Positions 8,273 through 15,674 of a stretch of DNA of 64,000 nt are shown here, piece after piece. The DNA lies in assembly GCF_023277115.1 (NCBI RefSeq), contig NZ_JALQCS010000001.1, positions 2,102,001 to 2,166,000 on the forward strand. Reading direction: 5' to 3'. Under the pieces are notes generated by a model, which worked only from the letters and a program-made list of their open reading frames with translations, ran no database searches and was not told the DNA's origin. The first letter of the stretch is position 1, and every line of letters begins with the position of its first letter. Origin of the DNA: Acidithiobacillus acidisediminis (lineage in GTDB: Bacteria; Pseudomonadota; Gammaproteobacteria; Acidithiobacillales; Acidithiobacillaceae). The position numbers and the translations under genes are program-made.

Positions 8273-9229
8273 ATGGCACACGATTCTCATGACCATGCCG
8301 GCCATACCGCTGGTCACCATCATACCCACGCGCATAGCCATGCCCACGGTCCGGCAAACTACGGCCGCGCTTTTGCCATCGGGGTGGCGCTCAACCTGAG
8401 CTTCGTGCTGGCTGAGGTCGTGTTTGGGATGATTGGACATTCCCTGGCTTTGCTGGCGGATGCCGGACATAACATGAGTGACATCCTGGGCTTACTCATG
8501 GCTTGGGGCGCCACGGCACTGTCTCGCCGCCAGCCCTCGGCGCGCTTTACCTACGGGCTGCGCAGCTCGTCTATTCTGGTGGCTCTGGCCAATGCCGTAT
8601 TCCTTTTGGTGGTGACTGGCGGGATCGCCTGGGAAGCGATTCAGCGCCTGCTGCATCCCACGCCCGTGGCAAGCGACATAGTCATTGGCGTCGCAGCCTT
8701 CGGAGTGGCGATCAATACTGGGACCGCCCTGCTGTTCATGGCGGGGCGCAAGGGCGATCTGAATATCCGGGCGGCATTTCTGCACATGGCGGGCGATGCC
8801 GCTGTATCGCTCGGGGTGGTCCTGGCGGGGATCGGGATGCTGTTTACTGGCTGGTTTTGGCTGGATCCCACGGTCAGCCTGCTCATCAGCGCGGTGATCG
8901 TGATCGCCACCTGGGGCTTGCTGAGGGACTCCCTCAACCTGACCCTGCACGGCGTGCCCGAAGGAATCGAAACCCAGGCGGTACGCGCCTATCTCGCCGC
9001 CCTGCCGGATGTGGCGGCGGTACATGACCTGCACATTTGGGCCATGAGCACCACCGAAACGGCGCTGACCGTGCATCTGGTCATGCCCAACGGCTACCCC
9101 GGAGACGCGCTCCTGAACCGGATCGGCAATGAATTGCAGAGGCGCTTTCGCATCGACCACCCCACCTTGCAGGTGGAGGCTGGCGATCCGGCCCACCCGT
9201 GCGCACTGGCGCCGGATCATCGGGTTTGA
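8273..9229 (+). CDS. CDF (CzcD/ZitB-like) divalent cation efflux protein
   Basis: A 318-residue inner-membrane antiporter exporting Zn/Cd/Co-type cations. It has a histidine-rich N-terminus (HTAGHHHTHAHSHAHG) that can bind metal, six predicted helices, and the two HxxxD metal-site motifs (HSLALLADAGHNMSD in helix 2; HMAGDAAVS in helix 5). A cytosolic C-terminal domain follows (VHDLHIWAMS, ALTVHLV). It is under the MerR-type promoter at 8205..8235. Full length for the family. Confidence 0.93.
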   Translation: MAHDSHDHAGHTAGHHHTHAHSHAHGPANYGRAFAIGVALNLSFVLAEVVFGMIGHSLALLADAGHNMSDILGLLMAWGATALSRRQPSARFTYGLRSSSILVALANAVFLLVVTGGIAWEAIQRLLHPTPVASDIVIGVAAFGVAINTGTALLFMAGRKGDLNIRAAFLHMAGDAAVSLGVVLAGIGMLFTGWFWLDPTVSLLISAVIVIATWGLLRDSLNLTLHGVPEGIETQAVRAYLAALPDVAAVHDLHIWAMSTTETALTVHLVMPNGYPGDALLNRIGNELQRRFRIDHPTLQVEAGDPAHPCALAPDHRV

Positions 9230-9246
9230 GATTTTCCGGAAGGTTT

Positions 9247-9549
9247 ATGCAAGGATCCAAGAATATGGCTTCGAGAAGATTTCTTTTCCACAATTATAGA
9301 TACTCTGAAGACCAATGTCCTCATGGGATTAGGAAAGAGACAGGATATGCCATCAACACCTTTGAGGATCGGCTTGTCATAAACTCCGGTACTTGGTATT
9401 CAAGCGATATCGCCGACCGGCTGATCATATCGCCAATGCAAGCCGATGTTCGGCCCTTCAAATCCTCATCACCTGTACCTAATCAGTACAGATCGTTGAA
9501 CAGGTATTTCTTCGGTATGGGGGGCTATGGCCTGAATCAAAACTATTGA
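9247..9549 (+). CDS. Hypothetical protein, weak support
   Basis: A possible 100-residue product from ATG 9247 behind GGAAGG, 17 bases after the CDF gene. The sequence (MASRRFLFHNYRYSEDQ...) resembles nothing I know. The codon pattern is less regular than in neighbours and the following sequence is a rearrangement remnant, so it may be spurious. Confidence 0.25.
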   Translation: MQGSKNMASRRFLFHNYRYSEDQCPHGIRKETGYAINTFEDRLVINSGTWYSSDIADRLIISPMQADVRPFKSSSPVPNQYRSLNRYFFGMGGYGLNQNY

Positions 9550-9559
9550 GGAAAAGGTC

Positions 9560-9676
9560 ATGAACCCGACTGGAGCCCGAGGACCCACCCCCGAAGAAGC
9601 CCAAGACCGCCTCGCCCGCTTCGGCTCCCACCAGAAACATCGAGGAAGCAGAATATTTAACGTACGCTACCGCTAG
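9560..9676 (+). pseudogene. N-terminal remnant of a cation-transporting P-type ATPase
   Basis: Starts at ATG 9560 behind AGGAAAAGG and reads GPTPEEAQDRLARFG, the actuator-proximal N-terminal motif of many P-type ATPases (family form GLSxxEAxxRLxxxGxN). After about 27 codons it runs into the 20-base repeat shared with 4584..4603 and stops. Only the first 3 to 4 percent of an ATPase gene remains. Confidence 0.5.
9646..9665 (+). repeat. Exact 20-base repeat of 4584..4603
   Basis: AAGCAGAATATTTAACGTAC occurs here at the end of the P-type ATPase remnant and within the small exported gene at 4400..4708. It abuts the start of CDF-segment copy B (9664), marking a recombination joint. Confidence 0.85.
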
Positions 9677-10446
9677 GTACAGCAAACTCAAGGGATCCCA
9701 CAAATGGCTAATTGCTGTGAAGACAAAAGCTGCGAGATAGACGCCATGCGCGACAGTCACAGGCGTGTACTGTGGATCGTGCTCGCCATCAACGCTGTCA
9801 TGTATTTCGTGGAAGGCTCGGCGGGCCTAATCGCCCATTCAATTTCGCTGCTGGCGGACGCGCTGGACATGCTGGGCGATGCCTTGGTGTATGGGTTCAG
9901 CCTCTTCGCGGCGGCACGGTCGGCGCGCTGGCAGACAGTTGCTGCCTTGGTAAAGGGCGGCTTCATGCTCGCCTTTGGGCTTGGTGTGCTGGGGACTGTG
10001 GCCTACAAGGCGTTTCACCCCGTCATGCCGGGTATAGAAACGATGGGAATCGTCGGCATGCTGGCACTCATCGCTAATCTTGCGTGTTTTTTTCTTCTGT
10101 ACCGATCCCGTGGCCACAACCTAAACATGAGTTCCAGTTGGCTGTGCTCTCGAAATGACTTGATCGCCAATGTCGGTGTCTTACTAGCCGCCAGCAGCAT
10201 TTACCTGCTTGCCTCGCGCTGGCCGGACATCATCGTCGGTGCCCTTATCTCCAGCGTGTTTCTCAGCTCCGCGCTTAATGTCCTGCGGCAATCCTTGCAA
10301 GCGCTACGTGCGCCCGTTTCATCCCGTTAAACCGTGCAGCGGTTCGGCTTGCACGGACAAGCCGTGACCGAAAGAAATCAGACAACAGCTTTGGACAAGG
10401 GGTTAACCCGGTTTTACGTTCCGTTGCTCCCTAAACCCCAATAGCA
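9664..10446 (+). repeat. Copy B of the duplicated CDF-gene segment
   Basis: Full-length counterpart of 5231..5593. The flanks and gene ends match with a few substitutions; the 426-base interior (9739..10164) is unique to this copy. Confidence 0.85.
9704..10330 (+). CDS. Short CDF-family cation transporter with Cys-rich N-terminus
   Basis: 208 residues, shorter than the usual 300 because the cytosolic C-terminal domain is absent. It begins with MANCCEDKSCEI, a likely metal-binding Cys cluster. Helix 2 carries HSISLLADALDMLGDA (HxxxD), and a later helix has NMSSSWLCSRNDLIAN in place of the second site. About six hydrophobic segments are visible. Such short CDF proteins occur beside metal-resistance genes; the substrate is not evident. 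An internally deleted copy lies at 5271..5477. Confidence 0.8.
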   Translation: MANCCEDKSCEIDAMRDSHRRVLWIVLAINAVMYFVEGSAGLIAHSISLLADALDMLGDALVYGFSLFAAARSARWQTVAALVKGGFMLAFGLGVLGTVAYKAFHPVMPGIETMGIVGMLALIANLACFFLLYRSRGHNLNMSSSWLCSRNDLIANVGVLLAASSIYLLASRWPDIIVGALISSVFLSSALNVLRQSLQALRAPVSSR

Positions 10447-10703
10447 AAAACCCATGGTTGACATCTCCGTTTTCTACCGGTACAAAGGCCCCTGAATTCT
10501 TCACACAGGAGGGCCAGCGACTTGGACAGTGACCCTAGTTGCTTTCACAAAGCACCGTTGCAGTTCGTAGATCGGGTCATCCTGGCATAGTTGCTGTTGC
10601 CATCACCCGATCCTCGGGTGATGGAATATTTCCATTCGTTATCGTTGTTTTGTGCGCGCCGCCGTGAGTGCGTCCCAGTCGCATGCCCGCAAAGGAGCAT
10701 ACG
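10331..10703. other. Intergenic region with perfect hairpin upstream of the NRAMP-like gene
   Basis: No gene. The first 115 bases continue the duplicated segment. At 10600..10624, CCATCACCCGA and TCGGGTGATGG form a perfect 11-bp stem with a 3-base loop and no following T-run. It could be an operator or a 5'-leader structure for the transporter gene that starts 80 bases downstream. Confidence 0.5.
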
Positions 10704-12080
10704 ATGGCGACAGAGGTACAAACCAAAAATATCACTAACCTGTTGGCATCCCTTCCCGATGATCAGCGCCACCGGGTGGCTGACCGCTGGCGGGTCCACC
10801 AGCAACGGGAAGCATTGATTCAGCGCCCTTCCTTTTGGAAACGGTTCTGGCTTTTTCTCACCCTCATCGGGCCAGGAATTCTCGTTATGATCGCGGATAA
10901 TGATGCTGGTGGGGTGATTACCTATGCCCAAACCGGCGCCGCCTACGGTATCGGATTTTTCATTCCGTTTCTCATCCTCATGGTCCCCGTGGCCTATGTG
11001 GTGCAGGAGATGACCGTCCGTCTTGGCGCAGTGACACACCGCGGGCATGCCGAAATGATCTGGGGTCGTTATGGCCCTTTTTGGGGCGCCTTTTCCCTCT
11101 TCGATCTGGTCGTCGCCAACATCCTCACCCTCGTTACAGAATTCATCGGTATCACCATAGGGATGAAGATGTTTGGCGTGCCCGCTGTTTGGAGCGCATT
11201 GGGCGGATTTCTCATCGTTGCAGGAGTGCTTTTATTTTTGCGTTATCACACCTGGGAACGGGTGGCGCTTTGGGTTGCTGTTGGAAACTTGATTTTTGTC
11301 CCGCTGGCCATTGCTTCCCATCCACACTGGGGACAGGTGGTAAAGGCCTTGGGGAGCTGGCACATCCCTGCGGGTATCGCGGTAAGCGGCTTTGTTTATG
11401 TGATTCTCGCAAACCTGGGCACGACGATTGCGCCATGGATGCTCTTTTTCCAGCAATCGAGCGTGGTAGACAAAGGCCTGACAGAAAAGGATATCCCCAT
11501 TGGCCAGGCCGACACCGCCATTGGCACCATTCTGATGGGGCTGGTCGCCATAGCCTTGGTTGCCCTGACAGGATCTTGGGTGTATGGGTTGTCCGGCGCG
11601 GGAAATTTCGGAATACACCGTATCATGGCAGCTCTTGCACATAGCCCAATCGGGTCTGTCGGTACCGCGCTCTTTGGGCTGGGACTGGTCGAGGCCGGTC
11701 TGATTGCCGCCATCGCGATTACCGCAAGCACTTCCTGGGCCGTGGGCGAGGCGCTTAAACTGCCGCGAAGCATCAATTTACGGCCTCAACATGCACTCCC
11801 GTTCTATTTGTCTGGGCTTCTAGGTACGGCTTTGGCGGCCTTGATCGTCCTGCTCCCACATGCTCCTTTGGGATTTTTGAACCTCACCGTTCAAGTGGTC
11901 GCCTCCATCTTCATGCCAGCGGCAATGATGTTCCTGCTGCTATTGCTGAACGACCCTGAAATCATGGGTCAGCATGTGAATCGTCCTTGGCAGAATATGG
12001 CGGCATTCAGCATTGTGGGTTTACTGATGGTCGCCGACGGTCTCTATGGATTTACGGTGGTTTTCCCTCACGCACTTTAG
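10704..12080 (+). CDS. NRAMP-related divalent metal transporter
   Basis: 458 residues with about eleven helices and clear similarity to the NRAMP (SLC11) fold: helix 1 ADNDAGGVITYAQTGAAYG and helix 6 LANLGTTIAPWMLFFQQSSVVDKG. The canonical NRAMP helix-1 DPGN motif is replaced by DNDAGG, and helix 6 lacks the MPH motif, so this belongs to a divergent clade, and Mn/Fe transport cannot be assumed. I chose ATG 10704 with AAAGGAG upstream. A small membrane protein gene follows 10 bases after the stop. Confidence 0.82.
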   Translation: MATEVQTKNITNLLASLPDDQRHRVADRWRVHQQREALIQRPSFWKRFWLFLTLIGPGILVMIADNDAGGVITYAQTGAAYGIGFFIPFLILMVPVAYVVQEMTVRLGAVTHRGHAEMIWGRYGPFWGAFSLFDLVVANILTLVTEFIGITIGMKMFGVPAVWSALGGFLIVAGVLLFLRYHTWERVALWVAVGNLIFVPLAIASHPHWGQVVKALGSWHIPAGIAVSGFVYVILANLGTTIAPWMLFFQQSSVVDKGLTEKDIPIGQADTAIGTILMGLVAIALVALTGSWVYGLSGAGNFGIHRIMAALAHSPIGSVGTALFGLGLVEAGLIAAIAITASTSWAVGEALKLPRSINLRPQHALPFYLSGLLGTALAALIVLLPHAPLGFLNLTVQVVASIFMPAAMMFLLLLLNDPEIMGQHVNRPWQNMAAFSIVGLLMVADGLYGFTVVFPHAL

Positions 12081-12090
12081 GAGATGGCAC

Positions 12091-12306
12091 ATGCAAAATA
12101 AAGACTATTATCCTGACCCCAAGGAAACATTGGATGTCTCTGATGACTTTGCAAGCTTTCTTCAGGCAGAAGGGGGCGGAGAGTTGGCGCCATTATCCCG
12201 TGCACCCGTTCAAGGTGCGGTGAAAACCGCGTTTTGGGGGCTGCGGCTCTACATCGTCGCCATGCTGATACTGGTGGCGATTGGTTTTACCCGCGGGATG
12301 CATTGA
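12091..12306 (+). CDS. Small single-helix membrane protein paired with NRAMP-like transporter
   Basis: 71 residues: an acidic N-terminal half (DYYPDPKETLDVSDDFASF) and one C-terminal hydrophobic helix (LYIVAMLILVAIGFT). TAGGAGATGGC upstream of ATG 12091 is a good ribosome site overlapping the transporter stop. The tight linkage suggests an accessory subunit or regulator of the transporter, which is inference; I know no named family. Confidence 0.6.
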   Translation: MQNKDYYPDPKETLDVSDDFASFLQAEGGGELAPLSRAPVQGAVKTAFWGLRLYIVAMLILVAIGFTRGMH

Positions 12307-12449
12307 TTAGGGTGCGGGCTTATTAAGGAGGTGCCACAAATTGGGCAGTAAACGTTATATTTTATATTCATATACGAAAATTGTCTGTTTCTAAGCATAA
12401 CCGCTGATTCGTGGGAGTGCCCTGGCAGGCATTTTGAAAAGGAACCAAC

Positions 12450-13277
12450 ATGAATAAAATAAATTTTTTCCCTATTACCGCCTTGCTGGCAACGCTTATC
12501 ATGAGCATCCAAGCCGTACGTGCAGATGATGCCGTCCAAAATCCCTGCACCGGACCATCCGCATTACTCGCTCTGCTAGATCGGCCCACGGTGTCTGACA
12601 GCGCGTGCGTGGTGCAATACGGCCAAGCCGTACTGGAAGCTGGTTACCAACACGCCAACCTTACGGGAACCGGAGGCGGCACTGCCGATAATTTCCCCGA
12701 GGCGGAATTGCGCTTTGGCCTGCCGGGCCACAACGAATTCGTCCTGCTGCCGCCCAACGACAATCTCCAGCAGGTCCCAGGCAGCCCACATCTCCAGGGG
12801 TTCTCGGCCACCACGGTCGGCATCAAGCACGAATTGGGCTATACCAAACACTGGCTGGGGGCCGTGGAAAGCTTGTTTACCCTACCCTCCGGGAGCCCGG
12901 CGTTTGGCAGCCGGGGGACAGGAGTAGCCTTTAACGGCATCGTTACCTATGCCCCAAGCGACGACACCGGGATATCCTTGCAATTGGGCGTCACATCTCA
13001 GACCAATCCCGCACTCGCAGGAGGTGGTCGCTTCACCAGCGTTAATCCGGACATCACCTTTACCTGGTTGCCCTTGTGGAATCTGCAGTTCTATGGCGAG
13101 GTCTACGGACAAAGCCGCACGGGGCCGGGCCTGTGGTCCGGTTTTGATGCGGACGGCGGTGTGCAGTACCTGCTGACCCCCTCCTGTGAGATAGACCTCG
13201 AAGAAGGTGTGCGCCTGAGCGGAAACCTAGGTGGATTTACCCATTACTTCGGGGCAGGGATGGGTTTCCTGTTCTGA
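12450..13277 (+). CDS. Outer-membrane beta-barrel (transporter-like) protein
   Basis: 275 residues with a signal peptide (ending IQAVRA) and a two-Cys N-terminal segment, then alternating amphipathic strands ending in phenylalanine (AGMGFLF), typical of outer-membrane barrels. It resembles the 'transporter'/MetA-pathway-type barrels often found near efflux genes. ATG 12450 follows AAAAGGAACC. It may provide passage for the metal handled by the transporters upstream; this is inference. Confidence 0.65.
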   Translation: MNKINFFPITALLATLIMSIQAVRADDAVQNPCTGPSALLALLDRPTVSDSACVVQYGQAVLEAGYQHANLTGTGGGTADNFPEAELRFGLPGHNEFVLLPPNDNLQQVPGSPHLQGFSATTVGIKHELGYTKHWLGAVESLFTLPSGSPAFGSRGTGVAFNGIVTYAPSDDTGISLQLGVTSQTNPALAGGGRFTSVNPDITFTWLPLWNLQFYGEVYGQSRTGPGLWSGFDADGGVQYLLTPSCEIDLEEGVRLSGNLGGFTHYFGAGMGFLF

Positions 13278-14012
13278 TCCGTTAGGGTCCTTAAACAAAA
13301 GGGTATCAGATGTCCTGACAATGCAGCCGCCCCTCGCTCGCCGTAACAAGGCATTGCAAAGCGATGGGGGTGCGACAATTTGCCGCATGTAACCGTATCC
13401 GTATTAACTGTAAGATAATTTACCTGGGACGAGGAATCTGGTGTCTGTCAGCGATAAACAGCGCGGCCTAACTTTAACACTGTCTTTGGTATCGTGCTGA
13501 GGTGAAGGTTAAATTCCAGATCCAACCTGGGAGGTGGACGGTCCTGCTACTGTGGCCAAATATGCTGAACTCCTTCAATAACCCAGGTGTGCAAAGCGAA
13601 TTTTCGATCAACTGATGGGCATCATACCGATGGTCGCTGGTCTTTTACGGTCAAGTAACATCTTCCGATGCTGGATCTGTGGAGCGGGCGGGAAGGGACC
13701 CACATCCATGCTCCAAGTTGCCAGGATTCTGGATGTACAGTGTTCACAGTGTAGACAATACTGGAACCCTCCCCGTGGGGCGCTGTGCGCACGCAGTGAA
13801 TATCCAAAGTGCGTTGGGGGTGGCGGTGTTCGTCGCGTCGGTTATCCTCCATCACGCCATGCCGCCATCTGACATGCGCCAGCTTGCGTCATCGCAGTCC
13901 ATCTCGATAGTTAGCCCCATCGAGGTAGTTAAACTAACCATCACTGCACATGATAGCGCTTGAGCCAAGAGTGAGAGCGACTGATCGCATGATAATTGGA
14001 AAGGACGCCGTC
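13278..14012. other. 735-bp region without a recognisable gene
   Basis: No frame has both a ribosome site and family resemblance. A stretch at about 13790-13860 could encode a hydrophobic segment (LGVAVFVASVILHHAM) but lacks a start. The sequence looks like decayed accessory DNA between the metal transporter cluster and the copper operon. Confidence 0.4.
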
Positions 14013-14216
14013 ATGAATAAGCTCCTCGTCGCGCTGTTCGTAATAACCGCCCTTGCAGGGTGTTCGCGTTCCAATAATCTGGATGATAGCCATACCGTGA
14101 AATGGTACTTGGCGCACGATGCCGCCGCCTACCCCTCTTTTCTTGTTGGTTTTTTGGGGTCGGCGAAGTCAAATAATAACCACCCGCCCTCTGCGCCCAG
14201 GAAACCTGAAGCGTAA
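14013..14216 (+). CDS. EexN-like (entry-exclusion type) lipoprotein, short
   Basis: 67 residues with a lipoprotein signal (MNKLLVALFVITALAGC) and then HTVKWYLAHDAAAY, matching the TVxWYxxHxxE core of EexN-family lipoproteins of conjugative elements. The usual C-terminal part (KLAxC) is missing, and the tail is low-complexity, so it may be truncated. GGAAAGGACG precedes ATG 14013. EexN-type proteins are linked to blocking redundant conjugation, but function here is doubtful. Confidence 0.5.
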   Translation: MNKLLVALFVITALAGCSRSNNLDDSHTVKWYLAHDAAAYPSFLVGFLGSAKSNNNHPPSAPRKPEA

Positions 14217-14234
14217 AAGACCTCGTAAGGTGTC

Positions 14235-14503
14235 TAGTATCACAATGCCAACCCCATCCCCGGCGACGCAATGCATAGTGGAGCCCAGCACCTGCCTCCA
14301 ACGTGTCGAGACATACCCCTCGTGCAACCCAGGTAGTGGCTCTCGACAACCCAATACGTACAGGAACGCGCCGAGCGGTCCCGTAGCAATACAAAGCCCC
14401 ACTTGAGAACCTTGGACTCTGGTGTGGCGCGAATATCAACCGCAACAAACAGTACTGATAACGCGGTAAGGATAAACCACAAAAGCATCACGCCATTAAA
14501 CAT
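14235..14503 (-). pseudogene. DUF4396-domain membrane protein, frameshifted and truncated
   Basis: On the minus strand, ATG 14503 opens MFNGVMLLWFILTALSVLFV and continues AVDIRATPESKVLKWGFVLL; near 14390 the homologous reading moves to another frame (TGPLGAFLYVLGCREPLPG, then GSTMHCVAGDGVGIVIL). Both parts match the N-terminal domain of DUF4396 proteins. The rest of the gene is missing. Confidence 0.6.
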
Positions 14504-14716
14504 TTCCCCTCCTCCTGCGCCCATCCCCTTGAGCCACGCCCAAGTGATCGTTGCCGACAGATAGCACTTACATCTGGATCTGGAGCATCTCCAACCACCT
14601 TGCCCGAGTCAGAAGGCGCAATATTAAACGAGGAGAAGCATCCAGCTTGCTCTACGGTCCATCCTATGACCGTTTGTAGTCATTCATGTGCTTTTATCCC
14701 CATGTTCAGTAAAGTT

Positions 14717-14962
14717 TTAGGTCCCGGCCAGCAATTCATCAAGCCGTGGCTTCTGATGAGCAAATGTTCCCCATAACGCCTCGCCAGCGATCACCGTGAT
14801 TGGCGCGACCCGCACTCCGTAGCGTGATTTGGCTTCCTCAGCCACGCCGGGAGCAGTCACGTCACGTTCCTCGTATGCGACATCGTGTTCCTTGAGGTAA
14901 CGGCGCACGGCGGCGCAGTCGGGGCAGCCGGGACTGGTGTAGAGCAGTACCGGATCAGACAT
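14717..14962 (-). CDS. Glutaredoxin-family protein
   Basis: 81 residues, thioredoxin fold, with the active-site CPDC (LLYTSPGCPDCAAVRRYL) near the N-terminus and the cis-proline region VAPITVI. It is the last gene of the leftward copA-DUF302-copZ cluster, 20 bases after copZ. A role in reducing Cu(II) or protecting chaperone thiols is plausible but inferred. Confidence 0.85.
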   Translation of the reverse strand: MSDPVLLYTSPGCPDCAAVRRYLKEHDVAYEERDVTAPGVAEEAKSRYGVRVAPITVIAGEALWGTFAHQKPRLDELLAGT

Positions 14963-14982
14963 GACGGTCGGTGTGCGGGGCT

Positions 14983-15189
14983 TCAGCCCCGCACCTCCGC
15001 CTCATAGCCTTCTTCCTTGACCGCAGCGATCAATGCGGCGGTGCTTGCCTGACCATGCACTACAGCTTCTCCTGGCGTGAGAGTGACGTCCGCTTTTTCA
15101 ACGCCGGGCACGCCTTCCAGCGCCTTCGTCACGGCCCGCACGCAATGCCCGCAAGTCATGCCGGTGATCTTCAGATTGATATCGCTCAT
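14983..15189 (-). CDS. copZ: CopZ-like copper chaperone (HMA domain)
   Basis: 68 residues forming one heavy-metal-associated domain with GMTCGHC; the two cysteines bind Cu(I). It ends in EEGYEAEV, the usual loop. ATG 15189 follows AGGAGAAAACCC; an upstream in-frame ATG lacks a ribosome site. It delivers copper to the CopA ATPase encoded upstream in the same operon. Confidence 0.9.
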   Translation of the reverse strand: MSDINLKITGMTCGHCVRAVTKALEGVPGVEKADVTLTPGEAVVHGQASTAALIAAVKEEGYEAEVRG

Positions 15190-15251
15190 GGGTTTTCTCC
15201 TGTTGAAAATGAAGTGAAAGGGATTACTCGATACGCTCCTATAAGTATTAT

Positions 15252-15647
15252 TCAACCGCGCACGGCATCAGCTACACGCTGGAGTTTGTCGCGCACCTCG
15301 ATGCCGAGCGTGGTAATTTGCGGCTTGTCCACCATGCCGAGTACAGCGGCAGGATCCATGAACACCACGCTCACCTTGCCATCGTCGTCCTCACGCACCA
15401 CTACGTTGCAAGGCAGCAGGGCGCCGATGTCGGGCTCGGCCACCAACGCCTGATGGGCGTAGTGCGGGTTGCAAGCGCCAAGAATGACATAGGGCCGTCC
15501 CTCAATGCCCAGTTTGGCCTTGAGCGTGGCGGCCACGTCGATCGTGGTGAGCACGCCGAAGCCTTCAACCTTGAGGGCTTCGGTGACCTGCGCCACGGTG
15601 GTATCAAAATCGCCCTTGGCGGGTACGCTGAAAACGAACTGACTCAT
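15252..15647 (-). CDS. DUF302 protein
   Basis: 131 residues matching DUF302: FDTTVAQVTEALKVEGFGV at the start and YVILGACNPHYAHQAL, then DIGALLPCNVVV. The conserved ACNP and LLPCN cysteines suggest a metal or thiol role, but the family function is unknown. It lies between copA and copZ on the same strand with short gaps. Confidence 0.88.
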   Translation of the reverse strand: MSQFVFSVPAKGDFDTTVAQVTEALKVEGFGVLTTIDVAATLKAKLGIEGRPYVILGACNPHYAHQALVAEPDIGALLPCNVVVREDDDGKVSVVFMDPAAVLGMVDKPQITTLGIEVRDKLQRVADAVRG

Positions 15648-15674
15648 ATGGATTCTCCTCGTTTGAACGATTGC

